Source: Whitmania pigra | Taxonomy: Eukaryota; Annelida; Clitellata; Hirudinida; Haemopidae | Direction of reading: 5' to 3' | Assembly (NCBI GenBank): GCA_021613335.1 | Contig: JAJTWR010000113.1 | Coordinates: 2,027,001-2,091,000 of the forward strand | Length of the DNA: 64,000 nucleotides | In this document: positions 24,039 to 36,031 of the stretch, piece by piece | Layout of the letters: each line of letters starts with the position of its first letter | Position numbering within the stretch: position 1 is the first letter of the stretch | Translations under genes and position numbers: made by a program | Notes under the pieces: generated by a model | What the model saw: only the letters and a program-made list of their open reading frames with translations | Told to the model about the DNA's origin: nothing | The model's database searches: none

Positions 24039-25239
24039 ATGAGTTTTCATGACGAGTCAGATGGAAGGGTTAAAGATAATGTTGTGCTGGGATACTGTGA
24101 TTTAAAAAATTGTCAAGGGCTGCCTATACATGGGGATTATCAAGTTGTCGAAGAAGAGGTGGACTGTCCAGTTTGTTATGAATCGCTCAATTTTGGAAAA
24201 GTAAAGATGATCTGCGGATGTTCACATTTTCTTTGTGAAAAATGTTTTGAAGAATGGGATAGCAGGTATGTCTAACTTAAAGCTAATGTATATAATTGAA
24301 TTCATATATGGTTTGTTTTGAACTTAGTAATTGCTACACTGAGCCGTTATACACTGCAGGAATGGTTGTCCGATGTGCAGACAAGTATACAGAAGTTCGT
24401 TGACGCTGAGCAGAAAAATAAAATGCGAAAATAACATTCAAATACTGTTAGAGGATCATCGACCATGCTTATTCAACAGATGCCCAACAGTAACAAAATA
24501 CTTGGAATGTCTTAATGATGAATGGAAAAAATTCGCGTACTTTATATTTTCAACGCAATCCTCTGACGATTACTACGAAGGAATACCAGGAATTCAACAT
24601 TTGTGCTTTGATAATTTCAGAAAAGAAAGCAGATTATTGAGCGAAGGAAAATGTCACGTTGTAATTAAAACAGCTGAAGGAAAAACGCAAGTTGCAATCG
24701 GATGCATGCTTGCTTGTATGTCGGTTAGACTTGTAATCTCACCAAAGGATGATGAGGGTATTGAGGCAGACAACGAATACGCTGACGAAGCTATTGGTTA
24801 CATGAACCGACAGTTAGAAGTTTGTTGGAGGGTATTTCCAAGACTCATAAATAGAGTCTTAATAGAGCACATACTAATCCGCAATTTTCATAATGTAACA
24901 TGCTCACTCTTGCTAATTGGTAATCATGACATCGGGTTGTGTGACTATCACTTCGCGCCAATGAAAGACCAACTTGGAAGTTTGAAAAAGTGCAATTTTG
25001 AGAAATCTTGCTTTGACCAGATTAGACGTTCATTTCCTCCACTGGACAGGGAAAACTTGCGTGTTGAATTTCTTTATTTGGAATATGGTCGTTGTTGTTC
25101 GTTTTTTGTAGAAAATAACAACGATGATTTTCAAATAGATAGTGATTCAGAGGATGAGATTGGTGAACAGCAAGACATTACTGAAAATAATGACAACCAA
25201 GGCGCTATCAATGCCACTGCTATAAATGGGCATTATTAA
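24039..25239 (+). CDS. RING-finger protein, lineage-specific family, copy 3
   Basis: Exons 24039-24265 and 24360-25239 join in phase 2 (AGCAG|GTATGT ... CTGCAG|GAA) to give 368 residues. This is the most diverged and longest copy. RING: CPVCYESLNFG...CGCSHFLCEKCFEEW in exon 1 and NGCPMCRQ in exon 2. The N-terminal motif reads YCDLKNCQGLPIH, so its two Cys and the His are conserved despite general divergence. The C-terminal domain keeps RLVISPKDD, DNEYADEAIGYMNRQLEVCW, VFPRL and DYHFAPMKDQLGSLKKCNF. About 45 extra residues at the end are acidic and Asn-rich. The RING's CPVCYESLN is closer to the pseudogene at 4.4 kb than to copies 1 and 2. Function not known. Confidence 0.85.
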
Positions 25240-25424
25240 ATAATTTATAATAACTTATAGCATTTAAATATAAGCAGACTTAGATGGTTCCACATCATTT
25301 GCTTTTAAATAAAAGTCTGACTTAAAATACCTTCATCGTAAGCGTTTTGCAGGAATAACATTTTTAAATAATGTCAAAATGTAAAACTGATCCTCACTTG
25401 CAATTATAAAAATTTACTGTCAAT

Positions 25425-25749
25425 CAGCGGCGGCAAATTACAAACGGTTTTATCATAGTTGTCGGCAATTTTACGACTTTCGTTCATGATGTTATAGCAC
25501 TAACAAAAAAAAGGGAATTTGCATCGATTAACAAATACTAATGCCATAGATAAAGCTATTTAAATATATTAAGTATAAAAATTTTAAATTATTGCGTGAT
25601 TTTTAGATGAAAAATATCATCATTCATCAAAAAAGTGATTAAATAAAGATCAAAATTACACAAAAAGAGTTGATTTCAAATCGAAATCACAAAAATGAAT
25701 TTATTTCGCGATTTTAAATCGTTTGATTTGAAATACTATCCACCACTGC
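25425..25749. repeat. Candidate small hAT-type MITE
   Basis: Starts CAGCGGCGGCAAATT and ends ATACTATCCACCACTG, giving imperfect inverted ends (CAGYGGYGG). The right subterminal part is rich in GATTT/AAATC words, common in hAT MITEs. No matching 8-bp flank was found, so this stays tentative. Confidence 0.35.
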
Positions 25750-26593
25750 ACAGCACGTTAACAAAGCAAACAGGAACGCAATCATACCTGGGTTTAAAGA
25801 TTTCAAGGCTTAGGTTTTATCAAAAGTAGGATTTTACAAAATAATAGAAAAATTATTAAATTCCTAACATCACCGACCTCTGGCTTTTTGCCATTTTTAA
25901 AATCAAACCACTTTGGGGGCCGTCCGTAAAGTAAGTCATGCTTGAGGGTCTAAGAAATTGCGACAGGGATGGAGGGGGTAAACCTACGTGTAACGTTACA
26001 CAAATTAAAATTAAGGTTTTTGTCTGAAAATTAGGATTTTATATCGAAAATTTGCTTTTAATCATAGTGGGTGGAGATTATTTTTGCTAAAAAGTTTTGT
26101 TTCAGTGACTGAGTAGTTTATCGCTCAGTATTTTGAATAATCTGTGAATTTCAATAGATGGAGAAAAGAAACCTGAAACATGAAATGAGCAAGTTCTTTT
26201 TATTTAATAAATAGATTTCCATAACATTAATATGATCTACATTCGTTGGAAAAGAAATTTTCCTTAAGTAGCCATTTTACCCCACTTTCCATTACGTTCG
26301 CGTAAGATGAGGATGAACATCAGATGATTCGGTATAACAGTTATTAATAGGCGATGATAAGAAATGGTCAATGCTTGTACATGAATAGATGTTTTATTAA
26401 ATCACGTTATAAGTCAAATTTGATTCGAGATTGAGATCTTCTGACAAGATGCTGGATTATGTCAAAAAGTCCTCTAAAAATTAAATCATTTAATAACTCT
26501 ATATAACTGCTAACTACTAGATTTTACTAAAAATATTGTATAAACAAAATAATGCCATTTGAAGCTTTTCTAGCAAAATATACCATAGTTGCA
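25750..26593. other. Non-coding, includes PRPF38B 3'UTR
   Basis: No exon recognised. The right-hand part should be the 3'UTR of the minus-strand PRPF38B gene. Confidence 0.35.
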
Positions 26594-27697
26594 TCACTTC
26601 TCTTGACCGCGTTCTTCCTTAGAGTGCCTTACTCTGTCTAATTCCCTTTGAAGATCTCTCTGGAAGTTGTCGTCGTCTCGTGATTTCTTTTCCTTCTCGA
26701 ATCCTTCACGTCTTTCTTCACCATGCCGACGACCTTTCGTAGATGATCGCTTTGATTTCTTATGGCGTTTTCTTTCCTCCCTGTCCTCTGACCTTGATCT
26801 CGATCGACGCCTATACTTCTTTCTGTCTTCACGGTCTCTCCTCTCTCTCGAACGAGACCTTGACCTTTCCCTACTTTGCTTTTTCTTCTCGCGAGATCTG
26901 CGACGACGGTCACGTGATCTTCTGCGGCTTTCTCGCGAACTCGATCGAGCTCGAACGTTACTAGAGCAATCGCCTTCTCTGACTAGGCTTCTTTCCGGAG
27001 TAATTCTTTCTAATCGTCTCTCTTTTTCATATGAATTCACATTGCTTGAAAAATTGTCAGATGTGTCTTTCAACGGGCCACCACGGGTTGTAGATACCCT
27101 CTGATCTTTGTGCTGCCTCAATTTAGTTTCAATATCTTTTTGAATTGGCACCGGTATTCTTGGAAAAAGTGTTCCATACCAATCCAGATTGACCAAGAAA
27201 TTCTCCGTCATTTCGCCAATGGTCATGTTATTTCCTCCACCAGCTTTCGGATCAATATCTTCTTCATCGTCAAGGTATTCTTCAAACCATTCCCAAAAGG
27301 TGGCCGGTGGTTGAGTGTATCTGATGTACATGAGGCCGAGACCCCTAATATATGCGGAATCCTTATTGGTGCACAACCCGTGAACCTGCTTTCGCGTCAG
27401 TTTGAGAGTGAAGAGTTTATAAAGCAAGCAGTAAGCACTGGAAACTATTCCACCAGCTCCGACTCCTCGTACACCTCCACACATTCCCCTCTGACCAGCA
27501 GTGTTCCTACTCCCTTTCTCCCAAGGTTCCAAATGTGTCACTATATTATATATCTCGTCTCTGACTTGATAATATGTTTTCAGCTCGTATAAATCATTTT
27601 TAAAATATGGAGATGCTTGAATGTTGGCGAGAACTAGCGGATTCAAGTTCATCGTCTTTTCATTACCGTAAATCGGCAGGACGTTGTTTGGAGCCAT
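26594..27697 (-). CDS. PRPF38B: Pre-mRNA-splicing factor 38B
   Basis: A single open frame of 367 residues. The N-terminal PRP38 domain (about residues 5-190) is very well conserved: NVLPIYGNEKTMNLNPLVL, EPWEKGSRNTAGQRGMCGG, YKLFTLKLTRKQV, MYIRYTQPP, KAGGGNNMTIGEM and LFPRIPVP. The C-terminal ~140 residues are an Arg/Ser/Glu-rich (RS-type) domain, shorter than the vertebrate tail (546 residues total there). PRP38-family proteins act in the nucleus in spliceosome activation; this is family knowledge. The start chosen (MAPNNVLP) is the only ATG fitting the conserved N-terminus. The coding part has no intron. The 242-bp satellite array lies about 300 bp upstream of the start, so it is adjacent to or inside the promoter region. 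Confidence 0.95.
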   Translation of the reverse strand: MAPNNVLPIYGNEKTMNLNPLVLANIQASPYFKNDLYELKTYYQVRDEIYNIVTHLEPWEKGSRNTAGQRGMCGGVRGVGAGGIVSSAYCLLYKLFTLKLTRKQVHGLCTNKDSAYIRGLGLMYIRYTQPPATFWEWFEEYLDDEEDIDPKAGGGNNMTIGEMTENFLVNLDWYGTLFPRIPVPIQKDIETKLRQHKDQRVSTTRGGPLKDTSDNFSSNVNSYEKERRLERITPERSLVREGDCSSNVRARSSSRESRRRSRDRRRRSREKKKQSRERSRSRSRERRDREDRKKYRRRSRSRSEDREERKRHKKSKRSSTKGRRHGEERREGFEKEKKSRDDDNFQRDLQRELDRVRHSKEERGQEK

Positions 27698-27989
27698 ATT
27701 CTAAAATTCCAAAGGATATCTAAGGTAGTTAATTTGTAAAAGCTCCTAATGTTATTAGAATATATTTTAGGTAAGCACAGTTTACATATAGTTCTTCCTA
27801 CAACATCGACTATTAATATTTTGACAAACTTTTATTGCTAAAGAGTCTAAATATTAATTCAAATATTTTTATTATAAATTTAGTTATTCAAATATTATTT
27901 TATTTTATATTTTTATTATATAATTAACAAATAATATTTTATATTGTAATGTTCACAATGTAATTAAAGATAACTTCATAGAATTAGAT

Positions 27990-30940
27990 AATTTTCAAAT
28001 ATTCTAAAATAAATGCAAAAAGTAACCATGTTTTGATTCCTGCACCACCTGAATCATGCAGCAAATATAGCATCCAGATCAAATTTGTCAGTGCCGAAAT
28101 CTCCATATTTTTAAGATGCAGTAAAACCTCTTTACAGCGAATCACAATGGACCGCAAAAATCGTAACTCGTTATAGAGATTTTTGTATATGGGTAAATAT
28201 ATATATAACAAGGATCTTATGGGTATATATATATATTATACAAATATTCTAAAATAAATGCAAAAAGTAACCATGTTTTGATTCCTGCACCATCTGAATC
28301 ATGAGCAAATATAGCATCCAGATCAAATTTGTCAGTGCCGAAATCTCCATATTTTTAAGATGCAGTAAAACCTCTTTACAGCGAATCACAATGGACCGCA
28401 AAAATCGTAACTCGTTAGAGATTTTTGTATATGGGTAAATATATATATATAACAAGGATCTTATGGGTATATATATTATACAAATATTCTAAAATAAACG
28501 CAAAAAGTAACCATGTTTTGATTCCTGCACCATCTGAATCATGCAGCAAATATAGCATCCAGATCAAATTTGTCAGTGTCGAAATCTCCATATTTTTAAG
28601 ATGCAGTAAAACCTCTTTACAGCGAATCACAATGGACCGCAAAAATCGTAACTCGTTATAGAGATTTTTGTATATGGGTAAATATATATATATAACAAGG
28701 ATCTTATGGGTATATATATATATTATACAAATATTCTAAAATAAATGCAAAAAGTAACCATGTTTTGATTCCTGCACCATCTGAATCATGAAGCAAATAT
28801 AGCATCCAGATCAAATTTGTCAGTGCCGAAATCTCCATATTTTTAAGATGCAGTAAAACCTCTTTACAGCGAATCACAATGGACCGCAAAAATCGTAACT
28901 CGTTAGAGATTTTTGTATATGGGTAAATATATATATATAACAAGGATCTTATGGGTATATATATTATACAAATATTCTAAAATAAACGCAAAAAGTAACC
29001 ATGTTTTGATTCCTGCACCATCTGAATCATGCAGCAAATATAGCATCCAGATCAAATTTGTCAGTGCCGAAATCTCCATATTTTTAAGATGCAGTAAAAC
29101 CTCTTTACAGCGAATCACAATGGACCGCAAAAATCGTAACTCGTTATAGAGATTTTTGTATATGGGTAAATATATATATATAACAAGGATCTTATGGGTA
29201 TATATATATATATATATTATACAAATATTCTAAAATAAATGCAAAAAGTAACCATGTTTTGATTCCTGCACCATCTGAATCATGCAGCAAATATAGCATC
29301 CAGATCAAATTTGTCAGTGCCGAAATCTCCATATTTTTAAGATGCAGTAAAACCTCTTTACAGCGAATCACAATGGACCGCAAAAATCGTAACTCGTTAG
29401 AGATTTTTGTATATGGGTAAATATATATATATAACAAGGATCTTATGGGTATATATATTATACAAATATTCTAAAATAAATGCAAAAAGTAACCATGTTT
29501 TGATTCCTGCACCATCTGAATCATGCAGCAAATATAGCATCCAGATCAAATTTGTCAGTGCCGAAATCTCCATATTTTTAAGATGCAGTAAAACCTCTTT
29601 ACAGCGAATCACAATGGACCGCAAAAATCGTAACTCGTTAGAGATTTTTGTATATGGGTAAATATATATATATAACAAGGATCTTATGGGTATATATATT
29701 ATACAAATATTCTAAAATAAATGCAAAAAGTAACCATGTTTTGATTCCTGCACCATCTGAATCATGCAGCAAATATAGCATCCAGATCAAATTTGTCAGT
29801 GTCGAAATCTCCATATTTTTAAGATGCAGTAAAACCTCTTTACAGCGAATCACAATGGACCGCAAAAATCGTAACTCGTTAGAGATTTTTGTATATGGGT
29901 AAATATATATATATATAACAAGGATCTTATGGGTATATATATTATACAAATATTCTAAAATAAATGCAAAAAGTAACCATGTTTTGATTCCTGCACCATC
30001 TGAATCATGCAGCAAATATAGCATCCAGATCAAATTTGTCAGTGCCGAAATCTCCATATTTTTAAGATGCAGTAAAACCTCTTTACAGCGAATCACAATG
30101 GACCGCAAAAATCGTAACTCGTTATAGAGATTTTTGTATATGGGTAAATATATATATATAACAAGGATCTTATGGGTATATATATTATACAAATATTCTA
30201 AAATAAATGCAAAAAGTAACCATGTTTTGATTCCTGCACCATCTGAATCATGCAGCAAATATAGCATCCATATCAAATTTGTCAGTGCCGAAATCTCCAT
30301 ATTTTTAAGATGCAGTAAAACCTCTTTACAGCGAATCACAATGGACCGCAAAAATCGTAACTCGTTATAGAGATTTTTGTATATGGGTAAATATATATAT
30401 ATAACAAGGATCTTATGGGTATATATATTATACAAATATTCTAAAATAAATGCAAAAAGTAACCATGTTTTGATTCCTGCACCATCTGAATCATGCAGCA
30501 AATATAGCATCCAGATCAAATTTGTCAGTGCCGAAATCTCCATATTTTTAAGATGCAGTAAAACCTCTTTACAGCGAATCACAATGGACCGCAAAAATCG
30601 TAACTCGTTATAGAGATTTTTGTATATGGGTAAATATATATATATAACAAGGATCTTATGGGTATATATATATATTATACAAATATTCTAAAATAAATGC
30701 AAAAAGTAACCATGTTTTGATTCCTGCACCATCTGAATCATGCAGCAAATATAGCATCCAGATCAAATTTGTCAGTGCCGAAATCTCCATATTTTTAAGA
30801 TGCAGTAAAACCTCTTTACAGCAAATCACAATGGACCGCAAAAATCGTAACTCGTTAGAGATTTTTGTATATGGGTAAATATATATGTATAACAAGGATC
30901 TTATGGGTATATATATATATATTATACAAATCTCTAATTC
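27990..30940. repeat. Tandem satellite, 12 monomers of ~242 bp
   Basis: The word GCAGTAAAACCTCTTTACAG recurs 12 times at 28119, 28361, 28601, 28849 and so on to about 30800, spaced 240-256 bases. Monomers differ by only a few substitutions plus length changes in a TATATA stretch. Each contains AAGTAACCATGTTTTGATTC, GTCAGTGCCGAAATCTCC, the GTAAAACCTCTTTACAGCGA block and AACAAGGATCTTATGGGTAT. Open frames through the array follow from the near-multiple-of-three period and are not genes. Confidence 0.95.
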
Positions 30941-31344
30941 CGAATAAGTCCATAAAGTTTCTTAGCAAATCGATTTTATTAAAAAAAACTATTTATTCTT
31001 CAAATTTTAACTTTAATTTCGTATTTAATTTTAGGAATTCAAAAATAATATTAAAATCATTTTCGAAAAATTAAAAAGTAAGAATCTCGTTAAGTCTGCA
31101 TTTTTTGTATAAATATAAGCATTAGTAAAACTTTCTCAGGCCTTTATAATTTTTCCTTTAGTTTTAATGAATCCCAGTTAAGAATACATCTTCCGGCGTT
31201 TCTTCTGTTTAGCAAGGGCAATTCCCGAAAATATAATACGGCATTATAAAAATATTATGTCATAAGACATAATTAGAAAAATTGCAAAATCTATAAAAAT
31301 AAAATGGCCGACCCATGTTACTTTCAAAATGACATGCAAATGAA

Positions 31345-33226
31345 TGCAAAGCATTTGGAAGCATCCATGCAAAATAAAAGTGATATGTTGTCAATACGTG
31401 TTCACAAGCAATGTTGAAATATGTGCCTTTATTTCAAGGCAAACAATGATTACAGCTAAATCCCAACAGAGTCTGAGCAACGAGGCAGTGTAAAAGTTTG
31501 GGAAAAAATCTCAGTCATGGATATACGTGGTTATTAAAAAGATCGTTTTTAATAAAAAAAAATACAAAGAAACAATAATTTAATTTCTAAAAACTGTTCA
31601 CCGCAGTAGAATGGAATACATTGTGAAAAAATTGCACATAAAAACTTCATCTAATACGAAATTGTACGTAAATGAATACCAGTATCATAAGGAAGGTGAC
31701 CTTTACAAAATTAATGTAATCAGTAGAACTTCCCGAGCCATAGTTGCAAATATCGCCTACAAATAAGTTATAATTCACTCATAATTCAAACATAAATAAA
31801 TTGCAATCATTACAGTCAGCCAATGAAATGATTATCCTAAAGTCTCTGTGCCTCAAATAATTGAAGCATTACTAAAGTGAGCTTATTTTAAAATTAAAAA
31901 CTATTTATGCTAACAACTAAATAGCGTGACTCAACAATACATCATGCAATACAGCAGAATGTAATCAAAAAAGCATTCATGTCAAGACATTCATCAAAAC
32001 TCCATGAATGTACTGAAACATTAAAAAAATAATTGAGATCAAAAAGATTTTAGAAAAAAGAGATCAAATCATCAGGAATACAATAAATACTGCTGCCTGA
32101 CTCGATGCAAAGTTACATGACATTGTTTGCAACAAATGATAAAATTAGCCACCATGTTAAATAATATTAAAATATTGAAAAGAATATTATATACGCCATA
32201 TCATTCAATATGTCATCACAAACTACTCGCTTGTAAACTTTTTACAAATATCTTGAAACTGTCGTTGAAGACAAGCAATTTAAACAATATTTTTCATAAG
32301 AACATGATTGGGCAATGCTCTTGTGACACTTCAGTTAATGAACAAGCATTTGTTAAGGCACAATAGTTATGTCAAATTGTTCCAAAAACTGAATGATCCA
32401 AGCAAGTCAAAAAAACAAGGGCATATAAATATTTTTATGAATCAATAAGATTTAAGAGTTCAGACATGGCAGCAATAATGCAGAAATAACATTGAATGAT
32501 TTTCACCATCAGCATAACCACAGTGTGTGGCAATTTATTTATATTTGGCTGGACCCACAATAAATTTATTGGTTCTCATTCTTCTTCAGTTCTTGAACTT
32601 TGTGTGGCATTCCGATGTTTCTCCTGTAACTGCAGCCTTTCGCTCTGCCACTTAGGAAGTTTTCGTCTCCTGGCATTGGTGAACCAATAGTTGATCTGGG
32701 TAATATGGAGTTTTGTCTGATTTACGAAGCTTTCCTTCTCTTCGTCACTGGGATATGGATTGTCCTCATGCTTCCTGAGCCACTCCTCCATTATGTTCAC
32801 AGCCTGTTTATGAGCAGAAACACTATCATGAGACTGCAGAGTTTAGTGGCTTCTAAAGTATTGATATGTAATTTATATATTAATTGTTTAAGCAGGCTAC
32901 TTGTAATATGAAAATGTAAATTGAAAAAAAAATAATTAGAAATAATATTTTCAACCAAGCAATCAATTAAAGCTTGATTGACTTATTTCTATCTATAAAT
33001 TTTTGTGACCAAGTGTACTGAATTTCTTATATCTAGGAAAATAGAATCATTAAAATAATTATTTAGCATAAATATTTATTTATCCTAATACAAAAAATAT
33101 ATGTAAAGCCTTATGAACATCAAATACAATCAATTTAATGGCTAAACAATAAATTCTTGGAGATGCTGAGAGAAAATAGTCATTGCAAACAACTACCTCA
33201 GTTGGAATAACTTTATTCATTGCTAC
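31345..33226 (-). CDS. Duplicated terminal homeobox exon (copy A) with 3'UTR
   Basis: Coding part 32576-32803 (75 codons, acceptor ATAAACAG at its 5' side); the rest to 31345 is the duplicated 3'UTR. It encodes homeodomain helix 1 onward: [20 protein letters not shown], then [17 protein letters not shown]. It differs from copy B at 43851-44078 by one residue (His for Pro after QLQEK). 5' to it, 33197-33226 is a possible 30-base mini-exon (MNKVIPTE) between CTGCAG and GTAGTT, the decayed homologue of the end of the gene's third exon (NKVLPKE). All junctions are phase 0, so it could serve as an alternative last exon for the gene at 43.9-49.6 kb or be a non-functional duplicate. The perfect frame argues against long neglect. 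Confidence 0.65.
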
Positions 33227-33690
33227 CTGCAGAAATTCAATATTCAATTAATTCAGAATATTCAAAGCTTGCTAGAAGCTCTTTATGATCTTAAAATATC
33301 TTTAATGTAAGCACAGTTTACACGAAGCACAATCTTCCTGCAACATCGACTATTATGAAAGAAAAAAGCTAAAGAGTCTGAATATTAATTCAAATATTTT
33401 TAGATAATTTTAAAAAATTTTAGAAAATTAAGAATTTCTTATATTTTAATGAACACAATGTAATGAAAGATAACTTCATCGTAATAAACTTACATATTTT
33501 CCAAATATTCTAAAATAATGCAAAAAGTAACCATGCACCATTCCTGCACCACCTGAATCATGCAGCAAATATAGCATCCAGATCAAATTTGTCAGTGCCG
33601 AAATCTCCAGTAAAACTTCTCTAAAGCGAAGTCACAATGGACCGCAAAAATCGTTATAGAGATTTTTGTATATGGGTAAATATATATATA

Positions 33691-36031
33691 CAGAGGCGCC
33701 AACTTGATAAAATTATTGGGGGGCAAATTTATTTCATAAACTTATCGCTGAAACTATGGTTCGTAAATCGTTTTTCATTGGTTTAAAGTGAATTGACGTA
33801 GACTGCTTAGAAACTACCCAGCAAACACCGCCAGGTGGGGACCGTGCGGTTTGCCCAGTTTGCCCAGTTCAGCGGGTTACTTTCGGGCAAAGTCTCGGGA
33901 TAGGTACGGGACCCGTAGGGGAAAGAAACTCATTAATATGCCAAAGAGCCCACAAGGGTCCCGAGCATAGCCCAGTGGCTTATCCCCGCCGGAAAATAAT
34001 GTGTATATGTATAAAATAAATTTTATTCATAATTAATGATATTTCTGTAATGTAAACATTTAGTGAATTCTTGCAATTACTCTGTTTGTAAAATTGTTTA
34101 GTTATGTATAACTAGTTTCATTATATACAACAGCGCGGGTAAAATTGGATTCATTGTTGATTTGTTACCTAATTCAACGATACCAGCGCTCTCAGTCGAA
34201 CGAGTTGAACGCCGAAGAAGTGAGTTAATCAACTTAATAATTGCATTTTTGGCACATTTGCTTTAGGAAGAAGATTAAGCAACGATAAAACTTTCCGCAA
34301 CATGAGTTTATCGCTATACGTTTCAGAGAGAACTAAAAGACGTCAATTAGCTAGACGAGTTGAAGAAATTATGCTCATGTTAACGTTGAGCATATTCCTT
34401 CATGCTCCAATATGGATGTAAATAATGTTTCTAGTTTTAGAAATTCAGTCGATACCGTAAGTTAGAGAGTATTAGAGTCAGTTGACGATGAATTACATCG
34501 ACAATTTGATGAGGATACGTGGTTCATTCGTTTCCAAAATTCAGAAGAAAAAATGGGTTTGGAAGATCTAAATCATTATTCAGTTGAAGAAAGGGATTTG
34601 GAAGATCCAAATCTTGAAACTTATGAGTTTAACATAACTGAAGAGCTTGCTCATTGGGCTGTCTAATAATATCTGTCATAAAGCCACAACAGACTTATTG
34701 AAAGTTCTTAAGCATGTTATTCCTGATTTGCCGAATGATTCTAGAACTCTTCTTGGAACCAATAAGACTATAAAATGCACAACTTTGGCTGGAGGGGACT
34801 AAATGAAATATAGTTTGTAAATAATATAACAAAATGTGTATGATTTTTCATGATTCAGATGATGTTATGGATGCCAGAGCAAAGACAAAATTGGCTGAGG
34901 AGACATCGAACATCGATTCTGAAACTGATGTCATTGAAAAAAAAAGAAGAAGAAAGTATACAAGACTGATATATTCCTAACGGTGTGCAATACTGGATTT
35001 ATTTTAACAATATTTTTTACAGAGCAAAAAGGAGGATAGATTCAAGTAGTGATGAAGAAGTTGTTTCATTGGAACCCAAGCACTTCAGCTGCAACTAGCC
35101 AAGATTGTGAGTTGGAACTTCACAAGTGGTTTGGAAATGCCAGAGACAGAGGAGCTGGCAGTCGGAAAAGAATTAATTTAATTAATAACAGCTGGATTTT
35201 TTCAATAAACTTGATGTAATCCAAAATTTTGTATTCTTCAGTCTTACATATATTGTTGGGAAACTCGTCATTAATGATGTAGGGATTGGACTGGGCAACC
35301 CGTGCTTAATGATGCCGGGCAACTAATGCGGGGCCCGTGTGGTGCCCACTGACACAAACCAGCGGGTGCCCGGCGGGCTACCCGAGTGGGACCCGTGTCA
35401 CGGGACCCGACTGGTGCCCGCGGCCAAACCCGGCATGGCCCCGCTGGGCTGCCGAAGCGGGCCCCGCTTTTTTCCCGCATGGGACCCGGTCGGGTCCCGA
35501 TTTCTTGTGCTTGCTGGGTAGTAAAAAACCCAATTTTGCAAAACGGCGTGCGCATGAGGATATTGAAATTTTAAAATAATTACTGCAAGTAAAGCAAAAA
35601 TTTGTAACTCTGTGAATGCTCTTTATTTACAAATTAAAAGAGAAGAAATAAAATTATAACAATGACTCTAACGGTTTGTTTGTTAGAGCATAAATAACAA
35701 ATGCTCTCTCAATAACAAAAGATCGTACATAAACAATTTTTACATATAAAAAGTTAATTTTCTCTTCTCAGTTCTTGAAATAAATTCGTTAATAACGTCA
35801 TCTAAGTTCATTTCATTTGCCAAATCCTTGTGAAACTGAAGAATCGATACGGAATTAAGCCGCTTTTGACTCATTGTTGATCTAAGGTAAGTTTTTAACC
35901 TCCGAAGTCCCGAGAAAGATCGTTCAGTTGTGGCAGAAGTTGAAAATTGGGGGGCAAAATGATACGTTGCCCCTCTGAAAAATTATTGGGGGGGCAAAAA
36001 ATGCTTTGCCCCTTTTAAGTTGGCGCCTATG
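33691..36031 (-). mobile_element. hAT element, 2.34 kb, with flanking TATATATA
   Basis: Ends are CAGAGGCGCCAACTT and AAGTTGGCGCCTATG, nearly perfect inverted repeats, followed inward on both sides by GGGGGGCAAA-type sequence. Eight-base TATATATA flanks both ends, consistent with a hAT target duplication, though the site is itself a TA repeat. On the minus strand near 35760-35950 the transposase C-terminus is readable: SATTERSFSGLRRLKTYLRS then SQKRLNSVSILQFHKDL. The rest of the transposase is replaced by a second inserted element (33813-35522), so it is not autonomous. Confidence 0.8.
33813..35522 (+). mobile_element. DNA transposon nested in the hAT, GC-rich subterminal repeats
   Basis: Inverted ends ACTACCCAGCAA and TTGCTGGGTAGT. 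Strongly GC-rich subterminal blocks (33825-33990 and 35290-35515, with repeats of GGGACCCG and GGTGCCC) contrast with the AT-rich surroundings. Between them is a broken gene of about 34302-35100 on the plus strand: SERTKRRQLARRVEE, then DDELHRQFDEDTW, ELAHWAV and a shifted frame LLKVLKHVIPDLPNDSRTLL. These resemble an N-terminal region found in many transposon-borne invertebrate proteins. I cannot fix the superfamily. A target duplication beyond AA is not evident. Confidence 0.65.

Larger units (their letters stand above)
27740..33230. repeat. Segmental duplication, copy A
   Basis: Order in this unit: leader (27740-27990), satellite, spacer (30960-31345), homeobox 3'UTR and exon, intron, truncated upstream exon. 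The same order occurs in copy B: leader at 33290-33490, one satellite monomer at 33490-33690 plus 36032-36100, spacer at 41150-41515, 3'UTR and exon at 42640-44078, intron to 44404. Shared anchors include GCACAGTTTACA, CAACATCGACTATTA, ATCTTCCGGCGTTT and AAGCATTTGGAAGCATCCAT. The simplest reading is a ~5.5-kb tandem duplication of the 3' end of the homeobox gene plus the region up to the PRPF38B promoter. Confidence 0.75.

Noticed and set aside
29638..30594. 318-codon minus-strand open frame with a repeated ~81-residue unit
   Set aside because: It lies wholly inside the 242-bp satellite. It stays open because some monomers are multiples of three long; other monomers break it.
27990..30940. 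Direct repeats considered as a CRISPR-like array
   Set aside because: The whole ~242-bp unit repeats with no unique spacers, and the context is an animal genome: a satellite, not CRISPR.
35271..35579. Four overlapping Gly/Pro/Arg-rich open frames on both strands
   Set aside because: They fall in the GC-rich subterminal repeat of a transposon where stop codons are rare.
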